A stretch of 64,000 nucleotides of DNA. Origin: Phymatolithon calcareum (taxonomy: Eukaryota > Rhodophyta > Florideophyceae > Hapalidiales). Position numbers and translations under genes: made by a program. Numbering within the stretch: the first letter of the stretch is position 1; every line of letters starts with the position of its first letter. The DNA is taken from positions 1,798,001 to 1,862,000 of the forward strand of contig OZ345375.1 of assembly GCA_977006965.1 (NCBI GenBank), given 5' to 3'. This document shows, piece by piece, positions 51,136-61,451 of the stretch. The notes beneath the pieces are model-generated. The model did no database searches, was not told the DNA's origin, and worked only from the letters and a program-made list of their open reading frames with translations.

Positions 51136-52224
51136 TTTCGGCTACAGTGCAGTTGAACTGTGCCGCCGGGCTCTCTGAACATTATCTGTACAGACCTGTT
51201 CTGGTACTACGTTTTGAAAGAAATATTTTAAAATACGCTTCACCTATCTCAACAGTCCAGGATGCAAGTCAATATGAAAGTGGAAGCTGAAGAAGTACTG
51301 TTATTAGTCTGTAAGCCTCGTGATTGTGACCAAAATGTGTTCCGCATGGAGCGACGCGAACTACTTCTCTTGTTCTCAAGTATCTTTTCTAATTGCCAGC
51401 AGTAAGGCGTTTGCCGCAAAAAGGATATTAGGTAGCAATAGCAAACAATTTAGCACACTTGTGACGGAGACTAGAGCTCCATTGTCAATTTGAGGAGACT
51501 GCTTAACCCAATGAAGGGCACCTATAGATTGTCCCTGTATCTGAGAGCAGTTAATTGCCAATCAGGCACAGCCACATTTAACCCTTATCAGTCCACGATG
51601 CACTGACAGGAAAAAGCATTATGTCCTCTCTAGCAATTTCTTCGCAACGGCAGAATCTAAAACATGCATGAGCCTCTGTAGAGATAGATCTACGTATCGG
51701 TCTGGCTTTCCCCTTAACCATGGGCGAAATATAATCATGAACAAAGGCTACTAGATCCAACGAGTCGAATTCTTAACGTTGCTTATCAGGCAAGGAGAAA
51801 CCTCTTACTAACAGTTAGTCATAGAGTTTTTAGTTTCACGAACGGAAATAATGGTACCCTCGTCAAAGAACATGACCCTCCTCTCCTCCACAGATTTACA
51901 TGTAATAGAGATATGCCTTTTGACAGCCGCATTGAGTTTAGTTTTGCTTTAAGCACGTGTTTTAGTCTGAAGCCGAAGTGTATTTTGTTGCAACTACTTT
52001 GGTTCATAAAATATTTCAGAGGAAATCCCAAATTTCATTCAATCTCTCAAATGAACTTACTACAAGTGGCGGTACCGTTCTCTGTCACAACGAAATTTCT
52101 CTCCGTGACATGGGAAGTCTGCGTTCCGACCAGCAGTAATCACATTGACCACTCACAGCTCACTAAAAAAATTTGTCATACTATAATCGTATGATACGCT
52201 CCTGTTAGGCGCGCGTATGTGCGT
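51136..52224. other. Intergenic, nothing recognised
   Basis: About 1.1 kb upstream of the transposase ORF. ORFs here are under 95 codons and unrecognised. Any 5' terminal repeat of the Plavaka-like element should lie in this stretch, but I could not identify one. Confidence 0.4.
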
Positions 52225-52345
52225 GCCAATGCTCAGTGCCAACGCCGCTGCACCGTAGGTGCTTCGTCGGCACAGGTGGCACGTGCCATCGGCACCCCCG
52301 CAGGTTTCCAGATGATCTGTGCGAGGAGTATCCACACAAATATCT
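52225..52345 (-). repeat. GGCACGTGCC-rich repeat, partner of 41885-42020
   Basis: Contains GTGCCAACGCCGCTGC, GGCACAGGTGGCACGTGCCA and CGGCACCCCC. Its complement matches the 41.9 kb repeat for about 50 bases before diverging. Confidence 0.5.
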
Positions 52346-52733
52346 CAAAGTCGCTTCGTTCGGCGGTAGTGTCGCAAATTCGAGGTCGGGAATAATCGCT
52401 GTCGAGAAGGCAAGAAACAACGGGTCTCAAGTGGCTCCGTCTCGCACACTGCCGCCTGTTTCTCATAGCAAGGCAGTAAATTCGGGGACAGTCTAACTGG
52501 CTCTGGATGAGCGCCGCTTCATAGTCCAGCGCCGATGACCAGATTCGGAATGGTATAAATGCGACAGCACCCGAGCACAGCATTTTGTCGGAAGGCAGTC
52601 GGAATAAGAATCACCAAGTCTTGGTCGGCTCAGTGCTCCTTCCGGGAGCACACGGAGAGAAGTGGCTGGTGTAGGCGTCTCGCCATGCCCGGTCCCCGTT
52701 TGGGAAACCAGCGGTCATAACGGATCACTAAGA
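52346..52733. other. Intergenic, nothing recognised
   Basis: About 390 bases without a supported gene. A minus ORF (52583-52233) overlaps the repeat and is not convincing. Confidence 0.3.
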
Positions 52734-53575
52734 CTAACTGGTGTGTGGCGACATTCTTGAACAGCACGTGGACCTTCGCGAGGTTATACAATGCTGAGCG
52801 CGCGAAAGGTAATAAACTCTCTTTTCTTCTGAACTGTTAATTGCCGTTTTGCGACAGGTAGCAACGAAAATAAGTAGCATCTGAGGAAGCCTTGCCGTTA
52901 TCATCGGAAGTCTGTGGGGCTTTTTTCTTTCCACAATAGGGAAAGATCGCTCACTCGGCAGGAGAGCGCCTAGAGTTGTTCTTCTAAAGTTCTTATTGTT
53001 CGGAAATTTGAGTATGACCAGGGGTCTCTTACGGTCTAGCTCTTCCACAGTTCTTGTACCCACTCTACTCATAAACTTACCTCTGGAGATGGAACGTCGA
53101 CCACAGCGAAAACTCAGGTGCTTGACAGTTCCTATGCAACCAGAATTACAGGCTTTGCACACTGAGCCGTATGAAATTGTGTCCCTGCTTCATCCATGCT
53201 TGAAGACATGGGGGAACAGTCTCCATTCAGTTGATGAAAGATCATCTGTGCTCGTCTGCGCGATATCGGCAGTTCTCGGGGGAGTGTCGGAATGGCGACA
53301 GGTTCGGCTCGTGCAGACGGCCTGATGATTGATCTCGCTGCTTCGAGTGTCAGAGGAACCTTCTGATGATCCAATAGGCTTGATTCGCCAATAGACCTTC
53401 TTGTTAATTCGTCGGCAGCATCATTTCTTCGAATTTCGCAGTGACTTACATTCCAAATGCCTGCAACGGAAATCTCCTCGGTCATCAGTTGCTCCATAAG
53501 GCCACAAAGTTTCCGTATCATTTCCCCATACCTTCGTGGCTGTCCGTTAATTGCATACGTGGAGAGTCAAAGATA
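52734..53575 (-). pseudogene. LINE remnant: RNase H end and C-terminal zinc region
   Basis: On the minus strand, coding from about 53570 gives a TDS-like start. It continues with AGIWNVSHCEIRRNDAADELTRR, which resembles the VPSHxGIxGNExADxLA end of LINE RNase H. A frame change leads to CKACNSGCIGTVKHLSFRCGRR, a CxxC...H...C cluster as found after RNase H in many LINEs, then EELDRKRPLVILKF. An opposite-strand LINE 3' tail (GAGGAAGCCTTGCCGTTATC...CTGTGGGGCTTTTTT) lies at about 52870-52927 and overlaps the end. It is broken by stops and frameshifts. Confidence 0.65.
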
Positions 53576-53989
53576 CAACGACGCACTCAATAGACAACAA
53601 AGACTGCGGGCTACAAAGAGACCGAGAATGTGGGATCTCCACGACTTATTGATGACTCGCGGGATGATCACGAGCGCATATGAACACCGATTAATGACGA
53701 CGTTCCCAAAAGCGAGGAGCTAGAGCAGGAGGCTTGACCAGCCCAGCGAAAACTCCTGGTTAGGGAACCATTGCCACGAACGGTTATAGTCCGCTCTACT
53801 AATCTTATTTTAATAATAAGGGATCCATCGGTGAGCTATTAGGCTCGTGTCTGGTCGGAGGATGAGAAGCCTTGCATTTCGCCTCAAGATGTATTAAGAC
53901 TTGCGACAAGCTCTTCAGAAAGCGCAGGAGGGATCTGTCACTAAGAAGAGGAGGAGAGAGGAAACAATTAAGGTGTGGGAAAAGGAAGA
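53576..53989. other. Unassigned, possibly coding fragment
   Basis: A short plus ORF (to 53723) encodes RQQRLRATKRPRMWDLHDLL, not recognised. The rest, including GGATGAGAAGCC and a Lys/Arg-rich stretch at 53930-53990, precedes the ORF-bearing repeat and may belong to the same LINE. Confidence 0.3.
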
Positions 53990-54370
53990 AGGCAGATCAA
54001 TGAAGATTCCTACTGAAGGCGAGATACCAGGGATCCTTTACATAGGAGAAAGAACAACACGTTTAAGGTGCCTAAGGTTGAAATTCAACCGAGCACCCCT
54101 TTGGAGGAAATCAGCGTTGGGTGCTTACTGTGGGATTACCGCGGTGATCGAACTAGTCGCCTTAAAACGTACTCTAGCATCGTCGAAGATGAGTACAGAA
54201 ATTGAGTTTGAGTGCAAGAGACTCACAGGAGCTCTTGTTGGGAGAGAATTACGAATCAATAACGTTTTGAGTAGCCAGGCGACTTTAGCTTAGAGAATAT
54301 CGCAAGAGCTGCCCCGTTACTCCAAGGTGAGGCTTTGGGAGCTCTCAAAATAAAATCATCAAATATCCCC
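53990..54370 (+). repeat. ORF-bearing repeat, copy 2 (LINE-like 3' end)
   Basis: About 93% identical by eye to 23385-23770, both in the short ORF (GILYIGERTTRLRCLRLKF, VGRELRINNVLSSQ) and in the tail to ATCATCAAATATCC. The frame is open for 130 codons here (53901-54293). Preservation of the frame in both copies fits either recent insertion or selection on the protein. Confidence 0.65.
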
Positions 54371-54542
54371 AAAACCTACCTCTGGTCCATTATTGCAAAT
54401 GCGTTGGTACCTTTTAAGTAAAACTTCCACTTCTTCTTCTCCATTATTGGGCCTTGAGGGAGAAAAATATTCCACTGCTGTGTCACGCGTAGTCGACGGG
54501 AAGTGGACCGAATGATTTTACAAGCCAGTGATTTATTAGAAA
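54371..54542. other. Spacer with LINE 3' motif
   Basis: GTTGGTACCTTTTAAGTAAAAC resembles 2580-2600. Otherwise nothing. The last 15 bases (54528-54542) are the left target duplication of the next insert. Confidence 0.35.
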
Positions 54543-54813
54543 GCTCTAGACAAGCTACTCTTCTTCACTATCGTCTTTTACGACGACATGGAATAGACAA
54601 GGCGTCAATTGAGGAAATCTGATCAGTGGACCCCAAGCTTTTCCCTCCCTTTTTACGGGAGAGAGTTTTTGCAACTAGGGCTACGACGTTTAACCCGGGT
54701 TACAAGTATTTGAATAGTTGATCGAAGGTACAAAGTAGCTGCTGAAACGCATCTCCCTAGCAGTCTCATGAGTGTTACTGAGGGCGTTTAATAAATTCCA
54801 AATTCAAAAAAAA
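54543..54813 (+). mobile_element. 5'-truncated LINE end, 15-bp imperfect TSD
   Basis: The insert begins in the last codons of a LINE ORF (LDKLLFFTIVFYDDME then TAG, compare LDDILLFSKSIIDSMQ at 20560). It continues through the 3' UTR seen at 10645 and 38279 to an A-run. GTGATTTATTAGAAA (54528-54542) and GTAACTTATTAGAAA (54814-54828) flank it with two differences. This copy links the UTR repeat to the LINE C-terminal domain. Confidence 0.8.
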
Positions 54814-54828
54814 GTAACTTATTAGAAA

Positions 54829-56134
54829 CTGTCCCAGAATCAGGGCCCCTGCGTTCGGATGATTTCAAATGCAAGCAATAATGAAAAGAAGTCCACTTTG
54901 CAGCTCTTCAACAGTAAGCCTACTGTTGATGCGAAGCGGAGAAGCTCGACGTAGACTTTTAAACCCCAACTTCTGACGGTTGGGGCAACGTTTCGTGTCC
55001 TAATAATTCTTAACTGAAGGCTGTCTAACACAGAGAAGTGCGATGGTTAAAACTGCTCACACCGTAGATGCGCGGACAAGAAGCTCCCCTCTTATTCAGT
55101 GAGGTTCTTAAATTTGCAGCAGTTCCTCAGGTTCAAGCTGCTGTACACCCAACAGAGCTTGGATTCGTTTTGGCTGATTGTCAAACTGCGCTGCGATAGT
55201 GCTTGCCAACTCGATTTTGAGTTTTCGAACCAGCCATTTCGAGCGCCAGGCTCAAAAGAATGCGACGCCACATGGGTGAGAATAGATCAGGAGAGGAGAG
55301 AGAAAAAAGAACAGGTGAGCCTAGAGAGAAAAGGAGGAAACAAAGACAAACCAGCAAAACACCCAAGAAGACAAACAGAAAGAGTAAGCGTGTAGAAGAT
55401 GACGGCGGCGACCCTCGCCGGCTTGTCAATATTAAGACAGGCGCACGAAAACGGAGAAAGGGACCTTGATTGCGATTGTCACCGAACTGCCTTGTGCGAC
55501 GAAGCGGTTGCAGTTAAGTAGGGTTGGGAAGCTCTCGAACATCGCGCGGTCGAAGGGACGTGCATGTGATCTTGAGCGTGCGGCGATCCGAGCAGTCAAG
55601 CGGAAGTCCGAAGAACTCCCACCTTCCTTACTCAGAGGAAGGTAATAACTTTCTAATATACTACAACCGAAGCGAAAAACAATGAATGCAGGTGCGAGAG
55701 ACATAATAAGGTCGCAATCCCAGTTGCGCGACCTACAGTCGCGAAAGAAACAGGCGATCACCGCTTCTGTATAGTCAATGGAAAAGCAGGGGGCGATAAT
55801 AAGCGTGTGAATAAATGCATGAAAGGAATCTGGGTGGTCTGGCCTCTGGACTGTTGAGGATAATGACACAAGGTGATAAACATTGAGGAAACGTAGGCTC
55901 TTGAATCGCTTCTAATTCCATAAGGGGAAAGTTCAAAATGAAGGAATGAATGGACAGAGGTTCAATTGAGTCGTGAGACTTCGAAAACTTGAATCAAATG
56001 TACAGCCCCCTTGTAACTATAATTTGGGATACGAGAACAGCCCACATTTTGCTCGAGCCGGAGACCCTCTCTGTGCCTCTATGTAATATTTAAAAGGGCT
56101 TGTATTATGTGCACTTTATTCGAGTGGAAGGAAT
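54829..56134. other. Intergenic, low-complexity ORFs only
   Basis: About 1.3 kb. A minus ORF of 145 codons (55869-55432) and a Lys/Arg/Glu-rich plus ORF (55099-55469) overlap. Neither has a recognised motif and the second is low-complexity. I do not call either a gene. Confidence 0.35.
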
Positions 56135-57100
56135 CTAAAACAATGGAGACTGTGGTATTTTTTCAAGCAATGGTTCAACAGATTCCATCGGAGGAATGTC
56201 ATCTGAGTTTCCCTGCTCATCCTCTTCAGAAGATATGATGCTAGATTCGTCGCCCTGGGCTGCCTTCTCCGATTGAAAAGAGCCTCTGTCGGTGTTTTCC
56301 AAAGTCAGTTTTTCAAAACTCTCCCTGTATTCTCCACTTCGAATGAGAGCCCTGTATGGATACAGGCGAGTATACCACGTAGGTCCGCTACATTCCGGTC
56401 GACCAAAGCTTGCAATTCCGAACTGCAGAATTGTTCCATCGATCTTCACAAGCAAGGGTCGGCCAAAGTCAGCGTTACAATTGATGTCACGATCTACTGT
56501 TGTCTTCATGGTGCACATGTGCCGTTCTGCGCTGAGAAGCATCTGTTTCATGAACGTTTCCCTACCATAGCATTTCGAAAAGGCCTCGTAGACAGTAGCA
56601 GATTCTGAGATTTGGAACTCGCTCTCGACAAGGCTTCTGCCGTATCCAACCTGTGTGAGCACTGTTCCAAATAATGGCAAAGGCGCGATGGACACCTTTT
56701 CGTATCGACCGACAGGTAGAGGCTCTTCCAGCTCGATAATGCCGATGTCGTCGGTGATGCGGAGAAGCCTCCGGAAAAACGAGAAAAATCCAGAGCCCTT
56801 GAAATTCTTGTGGATAAACACGCTCTTGAAATAATACCTTTTCCCTTCGAAGGGCGATGGAATCCGGCTCTCAAGCGCGACGGCATATGAGATTCTAAGG
56901 TCCAAGTTCTTGCTATCAGGCCCGCGTAAACAGTGGGCGGCGGTGAGCAACCACTTGTCATCGATTACGGACGACGTACACGACCACGCCTCTGCGTCGG
57001 AGTTGAATAGTGAAAGGTGAGCGATCGAGTTTGTGAAGGACTGTTGGGCAAAAAGAGTCCCAACAAACAAGCAGAGAGTTAAGTAAAATAGGAGCGCCAT
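56135..57100 (-). CDS. Secreted trypsin-fold protein without catalytic Ser
   Basis: An intact ORF of 321 codons from ATG 57100 in a good context (GCCATGG). The first 18 residues (ALLFYLTLCLFVGTLFAQ) are a signal peptide. The S1 serine protease fold is clear: LLTAAHC holds the catalytic His, TDDIGIIELEEPL the Asp, and VLTQVGYG follows. The usual GDSGGP is replaced by NADFGRPLL, with Phe (codon at 56465-56467) where the nucleophilic Ser should be. It should be an inactive protease homologue, which in other lineages act as binding or regulatory proteins. About 75 acidic, Ser-rich residues extend the C-terminus. The frame is otherwise undamaged, so this looks like a kept gene, not debris. Confidence 0.8.
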   Translation of the reverse strand: MALLFYLTLCLFVGTLFAQQSFTNSIAHLSLFNSDAEAWSCTSSVIDDKWLLTAAHCLRGPDSKNLDLRISYAVALESRIPSPFEGKRYYFKSVFIHKNFKGSGFFSFFRRLLRITDDIGIIELEEPLPVGRYEKVSIAPLPLFGTVLTQVGYGRSLVESEFQISESATVYEAFSKCYGRETFMKQMLLSAERHMCTMKTTVDRDINCNADFGRPLLVKIDGTILQFGIASFGRPECSGPTWYTRLYPYRALIRSGEYRESFEKLTLENTDRGSFQSEKAAQGDESSIISSEEDEQGNSDDIPPMESVEPLLEKIPQSPLF

Positions 57101-57498
57101 GGTGCAATTAGCCGACTGTACGGCATACCTATCGTTAGCTACGACTGGAATTGTTGGCCGTGGTGTTTCTCCATTGCTTATCGATGATGAGTCTCAAGCA
57201 TGCTACATTTTAGTACCAAATGCGTAATCGCCTTCCTCCGCAAATGAATTCTGGACTGAATTAAATGGCCCTGCAATCCACTGCATTTCAACAGGATCGA
57301 TCCCAGCTACGGCACAAATATCACGGGCCCTCCGTAGAGCAATTCGAAATGGATTATCGTACTCTGTACACTCTGGGGAAAACGCCACGGTATTTGCAGC
57401 GCTTGCAGACAGTGGTTGACAAGCTATCGCATCCGCCGGCCTCTGTGAGCGCTCTAGAATATTTTGCCTAGGCGTTCGCCATCTTCACCACTTGGCGT
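57101..57498. other. Upstream region of the protease homologue
   Basis: About 400 bases to the hAT element. It holds the presumed promoter, but no motif is evident. Overlapping ORFs of 60-68 codons at 57203-57471 are not recognised. Confidence 0.35.
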
Positions 57499-57506
57499 CA
57501 TATGAC

Positions 57507-59919
57507 CAGGGGTCCTATCCAGTATACTGGACTTGCAGTATACTGCAATCTACTTGTACTGGAGTGGGACTGCAAAAAACCCGCCTACTTGCAATACGAA
57601 TTGCAAAATGTTTGACTGTGTTGAGCGGACACAATGTAGTGCATGTCATGCACTCTCTAATTTATACTGTACCATCTCGGTACGTATTATGCCGAATCCA
57701 TCATAGTCACAAACGTAGAGCACCAATTCAAGTGTTTACAGTACTGACGTGGCGTTCAGTCCACGTGTGGATACAGCGCTGCGTGACGTGGCCCATGTCA
57801 TAAATGCAGGCTATCAACTCGCCAATCTTTTCTAAGGTAGCTTGCTCGGTGAAGCGTGATTTCATCGTGCACTGTCCCTCTGACAAGGACTATCGCTACT
57901 CGTGATGGCGTCTGTACGCACAGGAAGAAAGCCGATGCCCAAAGAAGTCGTTGAGCTGCTGATGACGAAAAAAGGCGAGACTACAAAAGATGTATTGTCG
58001 CGACACAGTGGCGCGATTCGCCGGAATGTGGTGCACTGCATCTTCGAATGTCCGAAGGCTACTAATTGCAAGGTTGGGGGTGAGATTACTTTCGAGAAGG
58101 GTCGGGGATACACCAGCGGGTACAGACACCTGACGTCATGCGTGTCAAGTGGAGACGAAGATCATTTACTGGCGGTGTATCATGACGCAGTACAGGATCG
58201 ACGACATAATAACAATTCTTCTTTTTCAGGTTTACAAGGACGTTTATCTCTGTATGCATCGCCCAGAGAGAAAGCCATGTTTGGATACATTGAACTCATA
58301 ACGTCTTTATCTTTGCCTGTTAACTATGTTGAGAACGCTACGGTGCGAAACTTTTCAAAGCATAATGATCGTATCTGCGCAGAAGTGTTTAAGGAGACTA
58401 TTTTCAAGCTCGTGGAATTAGTCGAGGGCAGTATCAAGAACGAGCTTGTTGGTACTGTTGGGGCCATTATGCACGATGGTTGGACTAGTAAAGGTACGCA
58501 CAACCTCGGCGTTTTCGCAGTATACATGCGAAGAGTCAAAATAATGGTGAATGGAGTTTTGAGCTACAAAAAGGAGCTGGCGATGCCGTTGATTTCACTA
58601 AGCCCGATGGCGAATGTATGCGATGATGAGGATGAAGAAGAAAGAAGTGATGAGGAAACAACTGAGTTTGGTGCAAAAACACACATACGTCAGTTTGAAG
58701 ATGTGTTCAACTTTTATGGTGTTAACGTTCATGAGTGGGCAATATGTCAGTTGGCCGACAACTGCAACCTGAACAAATGTATTGCGAGGTTGTTAGAGAT
58801 TCCTCACGTCGGTTGCACTAACCACAAGCTCAACCTTGAAGTTAATGCAATGGTCAAAAGTGACTTATTACTTTCTAAGACACTTGAGTCTGTTCACCAA
58901 ACTATGACGCAATGCCGTACTCGTATAACAAACCGAGCTATTCTCCGTAATCTTACCGCACTAAGCCCAATTTTGCACAATGCTACGCGTTGGTCTGGAA
59001 AGTATTCTATGTTGGAGAGATTTGGCCGTATTTACGGTGAGTTGATTCAGGTTGCTGATACTGAGGGTGCTAGTGTCACAATTGAGCGCAGCTCCGTGTT
59101 CAAAAATCGCACTGCCAAGTACACAAGTCAGCTTAAGGAAATCAATACAGTCACTCTGGAGTTGCAAAGGCGCGGTGCTACTTTGTCAGACTGCCGTCTG
59201 GCGCTCGATGCACTCATAGAAACGATTTCTGTGAATAAGGACAACTCATCGACACCGTTTTATCGATGTAAGCTTGGTACCCGCTATATTTCAATTGACT
59301 CTCCGACTTCTCCTGATTCAGCGTTCGAATCGGGAGTGGTGAAGATACAGCGCAATGAGACGGATACTTTGACTGACGCAGAACGTGATGCTTGCGTAAA
59401 GTTGCGAGTGAGTTCCGCAGATACTGCTGGTGAAAACAATTCTACATCGCGGAGCGCAACAATTTCAATGGAGGAGATCATAATGCGGAAGAAGCACAAA
59501 CGGGAGGAACAGGTTCAGACGTATGCTAACTGTGACTTTATCTTAGGTTCCACAGCAGAGGTGGAACGACTTTGGTCAATTGCAAAGTACGTTTTGACTG
59601 AAAACAGGACGTCGATGACGCCCCTCCTGTTTGAAGCTCTGGTATTTTTGAAAGTGAACAGGACGTATTGGAACCAGAACATGGTATCTACTGCCATGTC
59701 CAATAGGAGAAGCGATCTTGTTAATCAGCGTATGCAAGAAGATGCGGAGTATACCGACCTGGCGTGAGCATGAAGTAGATTTTCCATATTGGTAACCGTA
59801 TTGCACTGAGATCCTCTACTTGCAATACAACTTGCAGACAATCGCCGGGACTGCTACTTGCAAATCGAATTGCACTGTATCTAGCAATCAATAAAAATCT
59901 ACTTGCTAGTAGCCCTGCA
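57507..59919 (+). mobile_element. hAT transposon, apparently complete, perfect 8-bp TSD
   Basis: CATATGAC at 57499-57506 and 59920-59927 flanks 2413 bp that begins CAGGGGTCC and ends GTAGCCCTG. The terminal repeats match only over the outer bases. The subterminal regions hold repeated GTATACTG and CTACTTGCAA-like words, likely transposase sites. One intact transposase ORF lies within. Its ends also form the deletion derivative at 1392-1801. Confidence 0.94.
57905..59767 (+). CDS. hAT transposase, intact
   Basis: 620 codons from ATG 57905 to TGA 59765-59767, close to the usual size. The N-terminus has a BED-like Cys/His region (HCIFECPKATNCK...GYRHLTSC, residues of about 40-80). The RNase H-like core has IMHDGWTSKGTHN, where Asp is the first catalytic residue, then CTNHKLNLEV (the CxxH block) and NATRWSGKYSMLERF. 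The C-terminal dimerisation domain is clear: GSTAEVERLWSIAKYVLTEN followed by LLFEALVFLKVNRTYW. With intact ORF, ends and target duplication, this copy may be autonomous and could mobilise the deleted relatives, at least the one at 1392. Confidence 0.92.
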   Translation: MASVRTGRKPMPKEVVELLMTKKGETTKDVLSRHSGAIRRNVVHCIFECPKATNCKVGGEITFEKGRGYTSGYRHLTSCVSSGDEDHLLAVYHDAVQDRRHNNNSSFSGLQGRLSLYASPREKAMFGYIELITSLSLPVNYVENATVRNFSKHNDRICAEVFKETIFKLVELVEGSIKNELVGTVGAIMHDGWTSKGTHNLGVFAVYMRRVKIMVNGVLSYKKELAMPLISLSPMANVCDDEDEEERSDEETTEFGAKTHIRQFEDVFNFYGVNVHEWAICQLADNCNLNKCIARLLEIPHVGCTNHKLNLEVNAMVKSDLLLSKTLESVHQTMTQCRTRITNRAILRNLTALSPILHNATRWSGKYSMLERFGRIYGELIQVADTEGASVTIERSSVFKNRTAKYTSQLKEINTVTLELQRRGATLSDCRLALDALIETISVNKDNSSTPFYRCKLGTRYISIDSPTSPDSAFESGVVKIQRNETDTLTDAERDACVKLRVSSADTAGENNSTSRSATISMEEIIMRKKHKREEQVQTYANCDFILGSTAEVERLWSIAKYVLTENRTSMTPLLFEALVFLKVNRTYWNQNMVSTAMSNRRSDLVNQRMQEDAEYTDLA

Positions 59920-59927
59920 TATGACGC

Positions 59928-60006
59928 GAGGATCACGTCACGAGCAGCGCCAAGATGTCTTTGACGCCAATATCGATCGTCTATGCCCGCATCTCTTCTG
60001 CCACCG
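59928..60006. other. Gap between two hAT elements
   Basis: Only 79 bases lie between the target duplications of the two hAT elements. No feature is seen in them. Confidence 0.4.
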
Positions 60007-60014
60007 GCTGTAGG

Positions 60015-60987
60015 CAGGGGTAGGAGCAATTTAATTGGAGAGAATGGGAAAAAAAATCGTACGCCAAAATATTGCAATTGTTCCTGCCACGAAAATTAAA
60101 AATTGCTATTTTTTGTCTTAGCAATAATTGCAATAATGCCAATTAATTGCAGATTTCTCCCGGTTTTTACATTCCTTTATTACTTGGACCCTCTGCACGC
60201 TCGAACAGCCTGGGAGATTAGATTCTGATCCCAAAATCCGCTGTCCACTTTCAAAAACAAAAGTGGCTCGAAAAGCACGGGTTCTAACCTGGAGCGTTGA
60301 TCAGTAAGGACATACTTCGCAAGATTCCGAAGTCGTTCTACTTCAGCAGTGGAAGCCAAATAATATCACAATTGATATACTCCTCTTCATGAGAACTGTC
60401 GTCTCCAGCATTAAATATGTCTTCAATGCCATCAGGAGCAATCCGCTGCGCAATATGGTGATTCTCGACTAATTCATGTAACAATCCTTGACAGGCATCA
60501 TGCGTTTCAGCCTTCATAGTATGGGTCCTCCTTTGCTGTATTTTCACGACACCAGATTCAAAATGAGGATCTGATACATTGGCACTGGTTGCAGAAATGT
60601 ACTGCGTTCCGAGTCCGCAGCCTCCAAGTGTGCTCTGATCGGTGTTAGGATCATTTTTCTGCTGAGAAACAAGCTTCAATATGTATAGCAGGCGGTTTGC
60701 AAAACTAGCATCTTAGTAGACCGGCAGATGAGGGTCGTCTGGCGATAGTCGCCCAGCGATAGTCGCCAGGTACCAACAGAAGCATTCGTTTGTCTTGGTG
60801 GTAACCGTCAACAACAAAGAAGCAATTAATTGGAATTAATTGAAGAATGTTTACAGCAACAAAAAAAGTATTGCAATTATTCATAGAAGGAAAATTAATA
60901 ATTGGAATTGGAGGATTTTAGAAAATTAAGTATTGCATTGCACTAATTGCAATTATTTTTTTTCCTATTAATTTTATCGCACCCCTG
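60015..60987 (-). mobile_element. Second hAT element, deleted, perfect 8-bp TSD
   Basis: GCTGTAGG at 60007-60014 and 60988-60995 flanks 973 bp. The ends are CAGGGGTAGG (left) and, on the complement, CAGGGGTGCG (right), the same outer motif as the other hAT copies. AT-rich subterminal regions hold repeated TTGCAATT words. Only the transposase C-terminus remains inside. Confidence 0.9.
60180..60679 (-). pseudogene. hAT transposase C-terminal remnant
   Basis: LGTQYISATSANVSDPHFES and GVVKIQQRRTHTM align with LGTRYISIDSPTSPDSAFES and GVVKIQRNETDTL of the intact transposase. After a frameshift near 60350, STAEVERLRNLAKYVLTDQ and FEPLLFLKVDSGFWDQN continue the dimerisation domain to TAA 60182-60180. 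The N-terminal two thirds are absent. The sequence differs from the intact copy at many positions, so it is a different subfamily. Confidence 0.85.
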
Positions 60988-60995
60988 GCTGTAGG

Positions 60996-61277
60996 ACCGA
61001 AACGGAACCGGGGAAAAGAATTTGCGCGGCTCCATGGCTGCAGCGGGTTGTGGCGCCAAGGCCATAGTTAGAAATATCGACCAGCGCGGATCTACGGTAC
61101 TGAGAATCTTGACCACAAGTGTCGCATGTGGTCTGCGCGCCGAGCATGACAGGCCGATTGAACGGAAGAAGACGAAGATGTGGATATTTTTGTTTTAAAA
61201 AGTTACCAACGCATCAGCAGACGCTTGAGGCAACTTTGCAATTTCCAGATTTTAAAAATAAACTTGTCAAAAAAGTA
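60996..61277. other. Spacer between hAT element and MULE remnant
   Basis: About 280 bases with no recognised gene. A plus ORF (61119-61328) runs into the MULE end and has no motif. Confidence 0.35.
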
Positions 61278-61451
61278 AAATTTAGTTCGTGCGCTGCTCT
61301 CTCTGCTTTAGCTCCTCGTCGCAAGTAGCATCTCCATCGTCGCAGGCGGTGAGGTCGATTATCATGGACCGAGCCGCTTTATCGATGAGTTTTCGCTTCG
61401 CCTCAACAATTTTGTGGATGTTCGGTCTACCGCATGTCTGCGAGAAGTGAC

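Noticed and set aside
55099-55469. Lys/Arg/Glu-rich nuclear protein
   Set aside because: Low-complexity translation in two overlapping frames, no conserved element and no support from elsewhere.
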